Shown here: positions 7,823 to 18,182 of the stretch, one piece after another
How the letters are laid out: each line of letters opens with the position of its first letter
Numbering within the stretch: the stretch's first letter is position 1
From: an uncultured Sphingomonadales bacterium
Lineage (GTDB): Bacteria; Pseudomonadota; Alphaproteobacteria; Sphingomonadales; Rhodothalassiaceae
Length of the DNA: 64,000 bases
Reading direction: 5' to 3'
Assembly: GCA_947499155.1 (NCBI GenBank)
Contig: CANMND010000003.1
Coordinates: 186,001-250,000 of the forward strand
Made by a program: the position numbers and the translations under genes
The notes under the pieces: generated by a model
What the model was told of the DNA's origin: nothing
Databases searched by the model: none
The model's input: only the letters and a program-made list of their open reading frames with translations

Positions 7823-9364
7823 GTGATAGACGGCCTGCGCCATGGCTTTCGTTTTCTTGTCGTTGCCCGCGAGTTCGCGCGCCATGATGCCCTGTTCTGG
7901 CTTGATGACCTTGGCCAGATGCCGGTGGGTCTCAAATCCCTGGTCCGTTTTGCCACCTTTTTTGTCCGGCACAAGAAAGACTTGCCCGACGCCCCCGGTG
8001 CTCGTCTGGCTGACGTTCTCAGGCAGTTGGGGCCGTCTTATATCAAGCTGGGCCAGATGCTGGCGACCCGATCCGACCTTATTGGGCCGGGCATGGCAAG
8101 AAACCTGCGCAACCTGCAGGATCGCTTGCCGCCCTTTCCTTCCGATATTGCCATCCAACAGGTAGAAGACGATCTGGGAAAGCCGTTGGATCAGCTTTTC
8201 TCTGATTTTGACCCCGAACCGGTTGCCGCAGCGTCCATAGCCCAGGTCCATAAAGCCCGCACGACAGAGGGCATGGATGTAGCGGTCAAAATCGTTCGGC
8301 CCGATATCGCCGGAAAATTTTCCCGTGACCTTGAGGCCTTTGCCTGGGCTGCGCGCTTTGCTGAACGGTCCATTCCCCAAACCCGTCGCTTGCGTCCGGT
8401 GGCCGTGGTCAAAACAGTTGCTGACAGTGTGGCGACCGAGCTTGATCTTCGCCTTGAAGCGGCTGCAGCGTCAGAACTGGCCGAGAACATGGCGGGCGAG
8501 CCAGGTTACCGGATTCCAGCCATCGACTGGCAGCGCACATCACGCAATGTTCTGACCCTGGAATGGGTGGACGGCATCGCCCTAAGCGATACAGAACAGC
8601 TTGATGCTGCGGGTTTTGACCGGGCAGACCTTGCATCTGTCATCGTCAGGGCCTTTTTGTTGCAAGCGATGCGTGACGGTTTTTTCCATGCTGACCTCCA
8701 CCAGGGCAATCTGTTTGTCGAGCCGGATGGCACAGTTGTGGCCCTTGATTTTGGTATTACCGGCCAGCTTGACAAAAGTTCACGACGCTATCTGGCGGAA
8801 ATCATTTATGGATTTCTGCAGCGGGATTATCAAAGGGTGGCGCGGTGGCACTTTTCTGCAGGTTATGTGCCCGCAGACCGTTCTGAACAGCGCTTTGCCC
8901 AAGCCATGCGAGCCGTAGCAGAACCGATTTTCGGACGTGCGGTACGGGATGTCTCAGCCGGAAAACTTCTGGGTCAGCTTTTTGCCACCACTGATACCTT
9001 TGGCATGGAAACCCAACCACAGCTTTTATTGCTTCAGCGTACCATGGTTATGGTGGAAGGCATGGCGCTTCATCTGGATAGTGACGCCAATATGTGGGAA
9101 CTGTCCCGGCCCGTGATCGATCAGTGGATGCGAGATCAGTTAAGCCCGGAAATTGCCCTTGCAGATGCTATCAATCAAAGCCTTCAATCAGTACAGATGC
9201 TGCCCGGCATGGTTGGTCAGGTGAAAAATGTGCTCGACGGGCTGGAGAAGAGCATGGGCGAACGGTCAGAAGGAGACACCCTTAAAAACCAGCGCCGCAT
9301 GGTTGTCTTTGCCATGGTGATTGCCACGGCTTCCATTATCATGTCCCTCATTGTGGCCCTGTAA
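7823..9364 (+). CDS. ubiB: Ubiquinone biosynthesis kinase-like protein UbiB
   Basis: This atypical protein-kinase-like (ABC1/ADCK) ATPase supports ubiquinone biosynthesis at the inner membrane. It has the KxGQ-type motif SYIKLGQMLATR, an alanine-rich loop AAASIAQVHKA in place of the usual glycine loop, an ATP-contacting lysine in VAVKIV, a catalytic loop HADLHQGNLFV and the metal-binding DFG of ALDFGITG. A hydrophobic segment of about 20 residues ends the protein. I chose the GTG at 7823 because AAGGA lies 8 bases upstream and the protein then begins like other UbiBs. A TTG at 7802 overlapping the ubiE stop is the alternative, adding 7 residues. Confidence 0.94.
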   Translation: MIDGLRHGFRFLVVAREFARHDALFWLDDLGQMPVGLKSLVRFATFFVRHKKDLPDAPGARLADVLRQLGPSYIKLGQMLATRSDLIGPGMARNLRNLQDRLPPFPSDIAIQQVEDDLGKPLDQLFSDFDPEPVAAASIAQVHKARTTEGMDVAVKIVRPDIAGKFSRDLEAFAWAARFAERSIPQTRRLRPVAVVKTVADSVATELDLRLEAAAASELAENMAGEPGYRIPAIDWQRTSRNVLTLEWVDGIALSDTEQLDAAGFDRADLASVIVRAFLLQAMRDGFFHADLHQGNLFVEPDGTVVALDFGITGQLDKSSRRYLAEIIYGFLQRDYQRVARWHFSAGYVPADRSEQRFAQAMRAVAEPIFGRAVRDVSAGKLLGQLFATTDTFGMETQPQLLLLQRTMVMVEGMALHLDSDANMWELSRPVIDQWMRDQLSPEIALADAINQSLQSVQMLPGMVGQVKNVLDGLEKSMGERSEGDTLKNQRRMVVFAMVIATASIIMSLIVAL

Positions 9365-9445
9365 ACGGCAAGGCCTGTTTGGCTTTTACTCGCAGATACC
9401 CCATGTGCAAGGGCAAGATGTCTGACGGGAAACTGGAGAGCTTAT

Positions 9446-10666
9446 ATGCTCCATAACAAACGAATTCTGCTGATTATGGGTGGCGGTGTCGCCGCCTATA
9501 AGTCACTGGACCTAATTCGCCGTCTGCGCGAACGAGGTATGCAAGTGCGGGCAATTCTGACCCGCGCCGGGGCCGAGTTTGTCACCCCCCTTGCCGTTGC
9601 CAGCCTCAGCGGTGAAAAGTGCTACAGCGACCTGTTTTCCCTGACCGATGAAGCTGAAATGGGCCATATCCGCCTCTCTCGTGAAGCAGATCTGGTCCTC
9701 GTCGCCCCTGCCACCGCCGACCTGATGGCGAAAATGGCCAATGGTCTTGCCAATGATCTGGCAAGTACTGCCCTTCTTGCCACCGACAAGCAGGTGATGC
9801 TCGCCCCTGCCATGAACGTGCAGATGTGGAATAATCCGGCGACAAGGCGCAATGTGGAAACCCTGCAGTCTGACGGAGTCCTGATGGTGGGGCCCGATGA
9901 CGGTCTCATGGCCTGTGGCGAGACCGGCGCGGGACGCTTATCCTCCGTCGAAGATATTCTGGCGTCTGTAGATGCCTTTTTCACCTCAGAAAACGCATTG
10001 CGCCCACTGGCAGGAAAGAAGGCTCTGGTCACAGCCGGGCCTACCCACGAACCCATTGATCCCGTTCGCTATCTTGCCAATCGCTCATCCGGTAAGCAGG
10101 GCTATGCCATTGCTGCAAGTCTGGCAGCCCTTGGTGCGGACGTGACCCTTGTCTCCGGCCCCACGGCCCTTTCCACTCCCGCAAGCGTTAAGCGGATAGA
10201 TGTGGAACGGGCGACCGAAATGGCACAGGCCTGTGACAACGCCCTGCCCGTCGATATCGCTGTGTGTGTTGCAGCAGTTGCTGACTGGCGGGTTGAAAGT
10301 GAACAGTCTGGGAAGATAAAGAAAACATCGGATGGTGTACCGCCTGCCTTCACATTTGTGGAAAATCCCGACATTCTGGCACATCTTTCGGGACTTGCCA
10401 CGGATCGTCCTGCGCTGGTTATCGGCTTTGCCGCTGAAACCGACAATGTTCTGAAACGGGCAAAAGACAAGCGCCAGCGCAAGGGCTGTGACTGGATCAT
10501 CGCCAATGATGTCTCGCCATCGAGCGGTATCATGGGTGGGGATGAGACGTCCGTGACCCTGATTACCGGGGATGGTCTTGAACAATGGCCCCAAAGCTCA
10601 AAAACAGAAGTGGCAGGGAATTTGGCGCTTCGCATTGTCGATTATTTCTCGTCCCTTCCCTCATAA
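9446..10666 (+). CDS. coaBC: Bifunctional phosphopantothenoylcysteine decarboxylase / phosphopantothenate-cysteine ligase
   Basis: This 406-residue fusion catalyses two consecutive steps of coenzyme A synthesis. The N-terminal flavoprotein half (about 1-185) has GGGVAAYK, the LAPAMNVQMW region (PXMNXXMW decarboxylase signature) and a conserved ACGETGAGR substrate flap. The C-terminal CTP-dependent ligase half has TAGPTHEPIDPVRYLANRSSGKQG and VAAVADWR. A GGAGAG ribosome site precedes the ATG. It is embedded in the conserved ubiB-coaBC-dut order. Confidence 0.96.
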   Translation: MLHNKRILLIMGGGVAAYKSLDLIRRLRERGMQVRAILTRAGAEFVTPLAVASLSGEKCYSDLFSLTDEAEMGHIRLSREADLVLVAPATADLMAKMANGLANDLASTALLATDKQVMLAPAMNVQMWNNPATRRNVETLQSDGVLMVGPDDGLMACGETGAGRLSSVEDILASVDAFFTSENALRPLAGKKALVTAGPTHEPIDPVRYLANRSSGKQGYAIAASLAALGADVTLVSGPTALSTPASVKRIDVERATEMAQACDNALPVDIAVCVAAVADWRVESEQSGKIKKTSDGVPPAFTFVENPDILAHLSGLATDRPALVIGFAAETDNVLKRAKDKRQRKGCDWIIANDVSPSSGIMGGDETSVTLITGDGLEQWPQSSKTEVAGNLALRIVDYFSSLPS

Positions 10667-10720
10667 CTGTCCGACAACTGGCCTCTTCCCCCCTATCCAG
10701 CGAGGAACGGAGATCTATCC

Positions 10721-11185
10721 ATGTCATCACACAAAGCGGCCCCCGTTACCGTTGAGTTCAAACGCCTTCCCCATGGGATGGATTTGCCCGTTCCTGCTTA
10801 TTCCACACCACAAAGTGCTGGCCTTGATCTTGTGGCGGCACTTGATGAGCCTCTCACTCTCACACCCGGTGCCCGGTCACTGGTTCCAACCGGTCTATCA
10901 ATGGCCCTTCCCGTCGGGCATGAGGGGCAAATTCGTCCCCGTTCAGGTCTTGCCGCCAAATACGGCGTTACCGTTCTCAATACGCCGGGGACGATTGACG
11001 CCGATTATCGTGGTGAGATCATGATAATCCTGATTAATCTGGGAAATGACCCCGTTACGCTTCGTCGCGGAGAGCGGATTGCCCAAATGGTTATCGCCCC
11101 CATATCACAATGTACTCTCAAAGAGGTGAGCACCCTGGACACGACAAAAAGAGGATCTGGAGGATTCGGTTCTACCGGTGTTTAA
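10721..11185 (+). CDS. dut: Deoxyuridine 5'-triphosphate nucleotidohydrolase (dUTPase)
   Basis: This 154-residue trimeric dUTPase hydrolyses dUTP to dUMP and pyrophosphate, keeping uracil out of DNA. The five conserved motifs are visible: [43 protein letters not shown] and the C-terminal phosphate-binding arm [11 protein letters not shown]. Length is typical. GGAGATC lies just before the ATG. It ends the ubiE-dut run; a regulator follows after about 100 bases. Confidence 0.96.
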   Translation: MSSHKAAPVTVEFKRLPHGMDLPVPAYSTPQSAGLDLVAALDEPLTLTPGARSLVPTGLSMALPVGHEGQIRPRSGLAAKYGVTVLNTPGTIDADYRGEIMIILINLGNDPVTLRRGERIAQMVIAPISQCTLKEVSTLDTTKRGSGGFGSTGV

Positions 11186-11284
11186 CGTCAGGTCGCGAGA
11201 CCGTGATTGGACGTGAGGCGAGTTTTTATGCAAATTAAATCACAGTTATTTCGTGTCTGATATTTTAAACAGTAGAGAAAAAAT

Positions 11285-11740
11285 ATGTTTCGCTTTTCAA
11301 AAAAGATGATCTACGCAGTGGAGGCAGTCCTATATGTGGCCCTTCACGGTGAAAAGATGCCAGTCCAATCACGGGCTATTACCAGCCGTCAGCAAATTCC
11401 CGAACGGTATCTGGAACAGGTACTCCAGCGTCTTGTCAGGGTCGGCATCCTGAAAGGGGTTCGCGGTCCACGAGGCGGTTACCGTCTGGCGCGTCCGCCT
11501 GAGAGGATTTCAGTTGGCGAGATTGCAGCGGTTATCCGAAGCATGGACAATGCCGAAGACAAGATAGATGGTGAAACTGCGTCGATTCTGGGTCGGCATG
11601 TCGTGCTTCCCGTTTTCAGTGTGCTTGATGCTGAATTGATGGAGCGGCTTGATCGCGTGACCATCGTCGACATGATGCGCGACGCTCTGGGTCTGGAAGA
11701 CTTGCATGTCTCTATGGGCAAGGTGCCCGAGAACGCCTGA
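11285..11740 (+). CDS. Rrf2 family transcriptional regulator
   Basis: This 151-residue winged-helix regulator of the Rrf2 family has an N-terminal helix KKMIYAVEAVLYVAL, a recognition region IPERYLEQVLQRLVRVGILKGVRGPRGGYRLA and a dimerisation helix with ISVGEIAAVI. Members such as IscR, NsrR and CymR sense Fe-S status, nitric oxide or metabolites. This protein has no cysteine at all, so it cannot hold the usual cysteine-ligated Fe-S cluster and probably senses something else. It stands alone, with its own AT-rich upstream region (11186-11284), and is followed by a strong palindrome. Confidence 0.9.
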   Translation: MFRFSKKMIYAVEAVLYVALHGEKMPVQSRAITSRQQIPERYLEQVLQRLVRVGILKGVRGPRGGYRLARPPERISVGEIAAVIRSMDNAEDKIDGETASILGRHVVLPVFSVLDAELMERLDRVTIVDMMRDALGLEDLHVSMGKVPENA

Positions 11741-11795
11741 CAAGCCATCCTTGGTGCTTGAGTTTCGTTTATTTTCTTGTGCACTATGTACAAAC

Positions 11796-11824
11796 TATGG
11801 CCGCTTCACCGTGAAGCGGCCATA
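11796..11824. terminator. 29-base palindrome after the Rrf2 gene (terminator or operator)
   Basis: TATGGCCGCTTCAC, a central C, then GTGAAGCGGCCATA gives a 14-base perfect inverted repeat. It lies 55 bases past the Rrf2 stop and 29 bases before the MoeB/ThiF start. No T-run follows, so an operator for the upstream regulator is as plausible as a terminator. Confidence 0.5.
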
Positions 11825-11853
11825 TCAGATTCAGAGATGGTGGATGGGATGTC

Positions 11854-12624
11854 ATGACCCTTGATGACACACAGCTTGAGCGCTACGCCCGTCATATTGT
11901 CCTCCATGATGTAGGCGGAACGGGACAGATGAAGCTCCTCAACAGCCGCATCGTCCTGATTGGTGCTGGTGGTATCGGCTCACCCGCCGCCCTTTATCTG
12001 GCTGCAGCAGGTGTGGGGCATATAGGCATCATCGATGACGACACAGTTGATCTCAGCAATTTACAACGCCAGATTCTGTTCGCCACCAAGGATATCGGCA
12101 ACAAAAAAGGGACCGTTGCCCGGAAGCGCCTGACAGCTCTCAATCCTGACATCACTGTCAGCACCCATGATATTCGCCTCACCGCCGACAACGCCGTTCA
12201 GCTTTTGTCAGGGTATGACCTGGTCATTGATGGCTCTGACAGCTTTTCAACCCGTTTCGCCGTCAATACTGCCGCTGTTCACTTGTCCATGCCACTTGTC
12301 TCCGCAGCTCTTGGCCCTTTTGAAGGGCAGTTATCCCTGTTCATGGGCCATCATTGCGATCTGCCATGTTATCAGTGTCTGATCTCTGAAATCCCCCCCA
12401 ATGAAGAAGCGCAAAGCTGTGCCGCCATCGGCATATTGGGGGCGGTTGCAGGGGTGATGGGAAGCTGGGCGGCCCTTGAAGCCATGCGCGTCATTCTGGG
12501 TATCGGAGAGAGTCTGGCCGGAAAAATGCTTTTGTTTGATGCAAGATCATGCACAACCCGGACTGTGACCCTCAAAAAAGATCCAGCCTGCCAGGTCTGC
12601 GCGCCGAAAACATCTCATCCATAA
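11854..12624 (+). CDS. moeB: MoeB/ThiF/HesA family adenylyltransferase
   Basis: This 256-residue E1-like enzyme adenylates the C-terminal Gly-Gly of a small sulfur-carrier protein (MoaD or ThiS), a step in molybdopterin or thiazole synthesis. The nucleotide-binding glycine loop VLIGAGGIGSPAALYL is at about 34-49, and the adenylation region DDDTVDLSNLQRQILF follows. Two CxxC pairs (CYQC and CQVC) make the structural zinc site, and a cysteine in AQSCAAIG is a candidate thiol. There is no rhodanese domain. Without moaD or thiS nearby, MoeB versus ThiF cannot be decided. Confidence 0.88.
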   Translation: MTLDDTQLERYARHIVLHDVGGTGQMKLLNSRIVLIGAGGIGSPAALYLAAAGVGHIGIIDDDTVDLSNLQRQILFATKDIGNKKGTVARKRLTALNPDITVSTHDIRLTADNAVQLLSGYDLVIDGSDSFSTRFAVNTAAVHLSMPLVSAALGPFEGQLSLFMGHHCDLPCYQCLISEIPPNEEAQSCAAIGILGAVAGVMGSWAALEAMRVILGIGESLAGKMLLFDARSCTTRTVTLKKDPACQVCAPKTSHP

Positions 12625-12658
12625 CTCTTTTTCCATATGAACTGACAGGATCCGTTCC

Positions 12659-13264
12659 ATGCCCTTTCTGCCAAAGCTTCCGAAAAAGACCAACCTGGCC
12701 GATGTTATCAAAGCCTTTCCCAAGGGCTGGGAAGACATGCTTGACTATCATGATGTGATCCTGCGCGGCGACAGCCCCTTCACTATCGCCGAACGTGAAC
12801 TGATATCGGCCTATGTATCGGGATTGAATGAGTGCCGCTTTTGCCTCAATGCCCACACGGTTTATGCAGAAAGTTTTGGTGTACCGGAAGAGACTGTCGC
12901 CGCCATGCTGGATGATCTGGAAATCGCGCCGGTGGACGAAAAAATGCGCCCTGTCCTGTCTTATGCGCGAAAACTGACCCTATCGCCTGGAACCATCGAA
13001 AAATCAGACGTAACAGCGATGCTTGATGCCGGCTGGACGGAAGAAGCCGTGGCTGATGCCAATATCATAACGGCTCTTTATAACTTCATGAACAGGGTGA
13101 TTATCGGCATGGGTGTTGACCCATTTGACGATTTTTATGGCCGCCGCCTTCAATCGGTTCGCAAGCAGCCCTTGCATGAACGGCAAGAGGCCAACCAAAA
13201 AGAGCTGAACACACAAACCTATCGTGCTTATGGAAAATCTCTGGGGATCATCAAGCAAGAATGA
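12659..13264 (+). CDS. AhpD-like / carboxymuconolactone decarboxylase family peroxidase-related protein
   Basis: This 201-residue all-helical protein has the AhpD core ECRFCLNAH: the redox pair C59/C62 and H66, the proton-relay arrangement of alkylhydroperoxidase D. The peroxidase-related subfamily of about 180-200 residues fits this length. It probably acts as a cytoplasmic peroxidase or thiol-disulfide reductant, but the partner is unknown. It starts 34 bases after the MoeB/ThiF gene and may be co-transcribed. Its stop codon touches the base of a strong hairpin. Confidence 0.88.
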   Translation: MPFLPKLPKKTNLADVIKAFPKGWEDMLDYHDVILRGDSPFTIAERELISAYVSGLNECRFCLNAHTVYAESFGVPEETVAAMLDDLEIAPVDEKMRPVLSYARKLTLSPGTIEKSDVTAMLDAGWTEEAVADANIITALYNFMNRVIIGMGVDPFDDFYGRRLQSVRKQPLHERQEANQKELNTQTYRAYGKSLGIIKQE

Positions 13265-13298
13265 GAGTGAAGGACGGTCCTAACTCCGTCCTTCACTC
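13265..13298. terminator. Bidirectional terminator between AhpD-like gene and lysK
   Basis: GAGTGAAGGACGG (13265-13277), an 8-base loop and CCGTCCTTCACTC (13286-13298) form a perfect 13-base stem in the 45-base gap between two convergent genes. ATTT follows on the plus strand. Position and stability fit an intrinsic terminator serving both directions. Confidence 0.8.
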
Positions 13299-13309
13299 AT
13301 TTGGCCAGA

Positions 13310-14917
13310 TCAGGCAGGTGCCTTGCCAGCCAGAACAGTCTCAATCAGGCTTTTTGTATTCTCAATTCCATAGAGCGCGACAAATCCACCAAATCGCGGC
13401 CCCTGACTTTGCCCCAAAAGCGTCTCGTAAAGGGCCTGGAACCAGTCACGCAAGGATCCGAACTCTTGAGTTTTTCCAGACTCATAGACCTCTTTCTGGA
13501 TCGTTTCTGCATCCGCATCGTCTGCCAGCCCGTCCAGACGGACCAGAAGATCGCGCATTGCTGCTGCTTCCATGTCAGATGGCGCCCTGAACTTTTTTGT
13601 TGGGGCCACAAAATCTGCATAATAACGCAAGGCATAGTCCATCAGCCGATCAAGCTCGGGATGGGTTTTGGAACCAGCGCCCGGCGCATAACGTGAGACG
13701 AAGCCCCACAAGGCCGCCTTGTCACGGGCATGGCTTGCCGACACAAGGTTAAGCAACAGACTGAAACTTACCGGCAAGTCGTGCTGTGGCACCTGACCCA
13801 CATGGATATGATAGGCAGGGTTGCGTAATTGGGCATCCAGCTCTTCGGTGTGATAGTTGGCCGCAAAGGTATAATATTCATCCATGGTCTTGGGAATGAC
13901 ATCAAAATAGAGCCGCTTGGCCTTCCGGGGCGCCTGATACATGTATAGCGACAGGCTCTCTGGCGAGGCATATGCCAGCCACTCCTCAATGGTGAGGCCG
14001 TTACCTCTCGACTTTGATATCTTCTCGCCCTTTTCATCCAGAAACAGCTCGTAATTAAAGCCTTCGGGGGGACGACTGCCCAATATGCGACGAATTGCAG
14101 ACGACAGCTTGACTGAATCAATCAGGTCCTTGCCTGCCATCTCATAATCCACATCCAGCGCATCCCAGCGCATGGCCCAATCCACCTTCCACTGGCACTT
14201 CACATGCCCACCGGTTACGGGAACTGTGAACGGTTCACCATTCTCATCGTGGAAGGTGACAGTGCCGGCATCAGGATCTTTTGCGACCAGCGGCACTTGA
14301 AGGATTGCACCGGTTTTGGGGCTGACGGGCAGGAAAGGACAATAGGTCTTGCGGCGTTCTTCCCCAAGAGTAGGAAGAACGACATCAATGACCCGATCAT
14401 AATGACGCAGAATTTTCAGCAAAGTCTCGTCAAACAGGCCCTCATGATAGCATTTGGTGGAAGAGCGGAATTCATAGTCAAATCCAAACTGGTCCAGAAA
14501 CGCTCGCAAACGAGCGTTATTGTGGTCGGCAAAACTCTTATGAGTGCCGAATGGATCAGGTACCGACGTCAGCGGCATTCCCAGATAGGCAGACATGGCG
14601 TCCTGATTGGGGATGTTGGTTGGCACCTTGCGCAGGCCATCCATGTCATCTGAAAAACAGATAAGCTTTGTCGGAATATCACTCAGCAGTGAAAAAGCGT
14701 GCTGCACCATGGTGGTGCGCACCACTTCACCAAAGGTTCCCAGATGGGGCAGGCCTGATGGTCCATAACCGGTTTCAAACAGCACATAGCCCTTTTCCGG
14801 CGGCCCGTCTTTATAGCGTTTGACCAATGCACGGGCTTCCTGGAACGGCCATGCGTTCGAGGCTTCAGCCAATGCGCGGAGGTCTGACGGAGCGTGTGCG
14901 TGTTCGTTATTGGTCAT
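13310..14917 (-). CDS. lysK: Class I lysyl-tRNA synthetase
   Basis: This 535-residue synthetase charges tRNA-Lys. It is the archaeal-type class I LysRS found also in many alphaproteobacteria, not the class II LysS. The HIGH-equivalent GPSGLPHLG is at 52-60 and the KMSKS-equivalent KISKSRGN at about 299-306; the core also has [13 protein letters not shown], typical of LysRS1. The start is an ATG at 14917. It is a single-gene unit on the minus strand between convergent and divergent plus-strand genes. Confidence 0.96.
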   Translation of the reverse strand: MTNNEHAHAPSDLRALAEASNAWPFQEARALVKRYKDGPPEKGYVLFETGYGPSGLPHLGTFGEVVRTTMVQHAFSLLSDIPTKLICFSDDMDGLRKVPTNIPNQDAMSAYLGMPLTSVPDPFGTHKSFADHNNARLRAFLDQFGFDYEFRSSTKCYHEGLFDETLLKILRHYDRVIDVVLPTLGEERRKTYCPFLPVSPKTGAILQVPLVAKDPDAGTVTFHDENGEPFTVPVTGGHVKCQWKVDWAMRWDALDVDYEMAGKDLIDSVKLSSAIRRILGSRPPEGFNYELFLDEKGEKISKSRGNGLTIEEWLAYASPESLSLYMYQAPRKAKRLYFDVIPKTMDEYYTFAANYHTEELDAQLRNPAYHIHVGQVPQHDLPVSFSLLLNLVSASHARDKAALWGFVSRYAPGAGSKTHPELDRLMDYALRYYADFVAPTKKFRAPSDMEAAAMRDLLVRLDGLADDADAETIQKEVYESGKTQEFGSLRDWFQALYETLLGQSQGPRFGGFVALYGIENTKSLIETVLAGKAPA

Positions 14918-15232
14918 GGATTTTACCAGTGATTATAGAAGGGAACTATTTCGGTTACAGACAGGGTTTGTGACAGCACTCAAAGCCAAGCCTCTAGTCT
15001 CACAATGGCAAATGGTCAACTCCAAGACGACCTGTATGGGGGGTCTTGTCCACGGGCCACGAGACAGCGTATGACATAGCGCATAGCAGGAGGGGTTGAT
15101 TTTTACCGCCCGTTCGCGTCTTGTTCCAAAGTAATGCTTACGGGTTTTCCTGTTGGCCTTTAATGCGCTAAATACATAAGGCGGATTAAACCCGACCGCA
15201 TTCAGAATAGAGTCCTTACGCAAGAGTCAAGT
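14918..15232. other. Intergenic region between lysK and yebC
   Basis: This is 315 bases between two divergent genes. It must contain promoters for lysK (leftward) and the yebC-ruvC run (rightward). I see no ORF with coding character, no tRNA and no strong hairpin. AGGAGGGG at about 15089-15096 resembles a ribosome site, but no convincing reading frame follows it. Confidence 0.5.
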
Positions 15233-15982
15233 ATGGCAGGTCATTCCAAATTCAAGAATATAATGCACCGCAAAGGTGCTCAGGACGCCAAGCGCGCAAA
15301 AATGTTCGCAAAGCTCGGCCGTGAAATTACAGTCGCCGCTAAACTGGGTATGCCCGATCCCGCCATGAACCCGCGTTTGCGGACGGCGATAATGGCCGCC
15401 AAGGCCCAGTCGATGCCAAAAGACCGGATCGAGCGTGCCATTGCATCCTCACAAGGCGGTGACGCCGACAGCTATGACGAGATGCGCTATGAAGGCTTCG
15501 GCCCCGGCGGCACTGCCCTCATTGTCGAGGCATTGACCGACAACAGGAACCGCTCAGCGTCTGATATACGTGCTATTTTCTCCAAGAACGGCGGCAATAT
15601 GGGAGAAAGCGGGTCAGCAAACTTCATGTTTGATCACGTAGGCATGATTGTTTTCAAGGCTGATGCCATTGATGCAGATACCCTGTTTGAAGCTGCAGTG
15701 GACGCAGGGGCAGAAAATGTCGAAAGCGATGATGAAAATCACGAGGTGTATACAGCCTTTGATGATCTTCACACCGTGGTCAAAGCGCTGGAAGATCAGT
15801 TTGGAGAGCCGGAAACTGCCAAACTTGCGTGGAAAGCAAAGGATCTCATCGCGATTTCAGAAGAGGATGCGCAAAAGCTTTTAAAGCTTCTTGATGCCCT
15901 GGAAGATAATGATGATGTGCAAGATGTCTATGGTAACTATGACATCTCAGACGAGATTCTGGCAAAACTCGCGGCTGAGTGA
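15233..15982 (+). CDS. yebC: YebC/PmpR family DNA-binding regulatory protein
   Basis: This 249-residue TACO1/YebC family protein begins [23 protein letters not shown], the highly conserved N-terminus, followed by [20 protein letters not shown] and the [14 protein letters not shown] core. Family members have been linked both to transcription regulation and to translation of proline-rich stretches. It precedes ruvC by 27 bases, the conserved yebC-ruvC association, and probably leads this operon. Confidence 0.95.
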   Translation: MAGHSKFKNIMHRKGAQDAKRAKMFAKLGREITVAAKLGMPDPAMNPRLRTAIMAAKAQSMPKDRIERAIASSQGGDADSYDEMRYEGFGPGGTALIVEALTDNRNRSASDIRAIFSKNGGNMGESGSANFMFDHVGMIVFKADAIDADTLFEAAVDAGAENVESDDENHEVYTAFDDLHTVVKALEDQFGEPETAKLAWKAKDLIAISEEDAQKLLKLLDALEDNDDVQDVYGNYDISDEILAKLAAE

Positions 15983-16009
15983 CCGCAACTTATGACAGAT
16001 GGGTGAGCC

Positions 16010-16519
16010 ATGCGAATTCTGGGGCTTGATCCCGGCCTACAGGCGACTGGCTGGGGTGTGATCGACCATCTGGGTACACGCCTTGTCCACGTCGCCAATG
16101 GTGTGGTGCGGACAACGCCTGGCCTCTCCCTCGCGCACAGGCTGGTGGAAATTCATGCTGGCCTGATCCAGGTGATGGAAAGCTATCGCCCTGATGAGGC
16201 AGCTGTCGAAGAGACGTTCGTTAATAAAAACCCTACATCTACACTGAAACTGGGACAGGCCCGGGGGATTGCCCTGCTGGTCCCTGCGACTATGGGGCTT
16301 GAGGTTGCCGAATATACACCCAACCATATCAAAAAGTCTGTTGTTGGCGCGGGCCACGCCGGCAAGGAACAAATCCATGTGATGGTCAAGGTTCTGCTCC
16401 CCGGTGTAAGTATCGCCGGGACAGATGCTGCCGATGCGCTGGGAGTTGCCATCTGCCACGCTCATCATGGCGGCGGACAGGCGCGCCTTCTCAAAATGGC
16501 TGCGGAGTCGGGACGATGA
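16010..16519 (+). CDS. ruvC: Crossover junction endodeoxyribonuclease RuvC
   Basis: This 169-residue Holliday-junction resolvase makes paired nicks at branch points. Its RNase-H-like acidic residues are present: D7 in LGLDPGL, a glutamate in AAVEETF (67/68) and D139/D142 in [16 protein letters not shown]. It starts MRILGLDPG with GGGTGAGCC just upstream. The stop overlaps the ruvA start by the ATGA arrangement. Confidence 0.97.
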   Translation: MRILGLDPGLQATGWGVIDHLGTRLVHVANGVVRTTPGLSLAHRLVEIHAGLIQVMESYRPDEAAVEETFVNKNPTSTLKLGQARGIALLVPATMGLEVAEYTPNHIKKSVVGAGHAGKEQIHVMVKVLLPGVSIAGTDAADALGVAICHAHHGGGQARLLKMAAESGR

Positions 16520-17139
16520 TTGCAAAGCTGAAAGGAATTCTCGACAGTGCCGGGCCGGACTGGCTGGTGATTGATGTGGCCGGCGTCGGCTATCTGGTTT
16601 TTGCATCAGGTCGTACTTTGTCCGGCCTTCCCGCCATTGGGGAGACATTGTCCCTGATCATCGAGACCCATGTACGCGAAGACCGCATACATCTTTACGG
16701 CTTTGCGACAACAGTCGAACGGGACATGTACCGCCTGTTGACCACGGTTTCAGGTATTGGTGCGAAAGTCGCACTCGCCATATTATCTGCTCATGACCCA
16801 CAAAGCCTCGCAAATGCCATCGTCGCAGGCGACAAGGCTGCTGTGGCCCGCGCACAAGGCGTCGGCCCTCGCCTCGCACAAAGGGTAGTGACAGAATTGA
16901 AAGACAAGGTAACAGGCTTTGCCATGGTCACAACCGGCCCGGATGGCACAGCATCAGCTAATGATGGCGCTGCGCCTGTGGCAATCGGCGCTCTCTCAGA
17001 TGCGGTCAGCGCCCTTGTCAATCTTGGCTATGCCCGCGTTGATGCCCATGGTGCTGTATTGAGAGCGGCCAGCTCCATAAACGGCGACCCTGCCCTGAAG
17101 GATCTGGTTAAGGCCGGCCTGAAAGAGCTTGGCCGATGA
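16516..17139 (+). CDS. ruvA: Holliday junction branch-migration protein RuvA
   Basis: This 207-residue tetrameric protein binds four-way junctions and loads RuvB. It begins [10 protein letters not shown] and has the OB-fold N-terminal domain, the helix-hairpin-helix [17 protein letters not shown] and [17 protein letters not shown], then a linker and the C-terminal RuvB-interacting three-helix domain. It overlaps ruvC upstream and ruvB downstream by four bases each, implying translational coupling. Confidence 0.97.
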   Translation: MIAKLKGILDSAGPDWLVIDVAGVGYLVFASGRTLSGLPAIGETLSLIIETHVREDRIHLYGFATTVERDMYRLLTTVSGIGAKVALAILSAHDPQSLANAIVAGDKAAVARAQGVGPRLAQRVVTELKDKVTGFAMVTTGPDGTASANDGAAPVAIGALSDAVSALVNLGYARVDAHGAVLRAASSINGDPALKDLVKAGLKELGR

Positions 17140-18182
17140 CTGATCGGATCGTGACACCATCTGAACATGACACGGACGAAAGCGAAGGCGTATTGAGGCC
17201 GCAAAAGCTTGGCGAGTTTATTGGCCAGATGCAGGCGCGTGAAAATCTGCGGGTATTCATTGATGCCGCCGGTGCCCGCAAGGAAGCGCTGGATCATGTT
17301 CTGCTGTTTGGACCACCTGGCCTTGGCAAAACCACTTTGGCACAGATTGTCGCCCGCGAACTGGGGGTGGGCTTTCGCGCAACGTCAGGCCCGGTTATAG
17401 CCCGCGCCGGCGACCTTGCGGCGCTTCTCACCAATCTGGAAGAACGGGACGTTTTGTTCATTGACGAAATCCATCGCCTTAATCCTGCCGTGGAAGAGAT
17501 TTTATATCCGGCTATGGAAGATTTTCAGCTTGACCTGATTATTGGTGAAGGACCGGCTGCGCGATCGGTGAAAATCGACTTGCCGCCATTTACGCTGGTC
17601 GGTGCAACGACACGCATGGGACTTTTGACCAACCCTTTGCGTGATCGCTTTGGTATTCCCATTCGCCTCGATTTTTATGATGTGGACGATCTGGTGAAGG
17701 TGGTAAGCCGGGGTGCGCGGATTCTCAATCTCGCCCTGACCACCGATGGAGCGCGGGAAATTGCCGCCCGCTCCAGAGGAACGCCCCGCATAGCAGGCCG
17801 CCTGTTGCGCCGGGTCCGCGATTTTGCAGCCGTCGCCGGCAAGGAGGTGGTTGACAAAATTGCAGCGGACGCCGCTCTTACCCGGCTTGAGGTGGATGGC
17901 TTTGGCCTGGACGCCATGGACCACCGTTATCTTCGCTGTATTGGCGAGACCTATATGGGTGGTCCGGTGGGGGTAGAAACCCTGGCAGCGGCCTTGTCTG
18001 AGCCCAGGGACGCCATTGAGGATATAATTGAACCCTATCTGATCCAGAAGGGTCTAGTCCAGCGCACGCCCAGAGGCAGGATGCTGACGATTGCTGCATA
18101 CGGTCATCTGGGACTAAAAGCTCCGGCCAATCACCCTCAAGGCTCGCTGTTCACAAACAATGGGGAGGACGAGACATCATGA
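17136..18182 (+). CDS. ruvB: Holliday junction branch-migration ATPase RuvB
   Basis: This 348-residue AAA+ hexameric motor drives branch migration with RuvA. Walker [10 protein letters not shown] is at 59-67, Walker [11 protein letters not shown] near 110, sensor 1 in GATTRMGLL and the arginine finger in NPLRDRFGI. The C-terminal winged helix ends with [10 protein letters not shown]. Its stop overlaps the start of ybgC, so the ruv and tol genes appear to be read as one transcript. Confidence 0.97.
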   Translation: MTDRIVTPSEHDTDESEGVLRPQKLGEFIGQMQARENLRVFIDAAGARKEALDHVLLFGPPGLGKTTLAQIVARELGVGFRATSGPVIARAGDLAALLTNLEERDVLFIDEIHRLNPAVEEILYPAMEDFQLDLIIGEGPAARSVKIDLPPFTLVGATTRMGLLTNPLRDRFGIPIRLDFYDVDDLVKVVSRGARILNLALTTDGAREIAARSRGTPRIAGRLLRRVRDFAAVAGKEVVDKIAADAALTRLEVDGFGLDAMDHRYLRCIGETYMGGPVGVETLAAALSEPRDAIEDIIEPYLIQKGLVQRTPRGRMLTIAAYGHLGLKAPANHPQGSLFTNNGEDETS

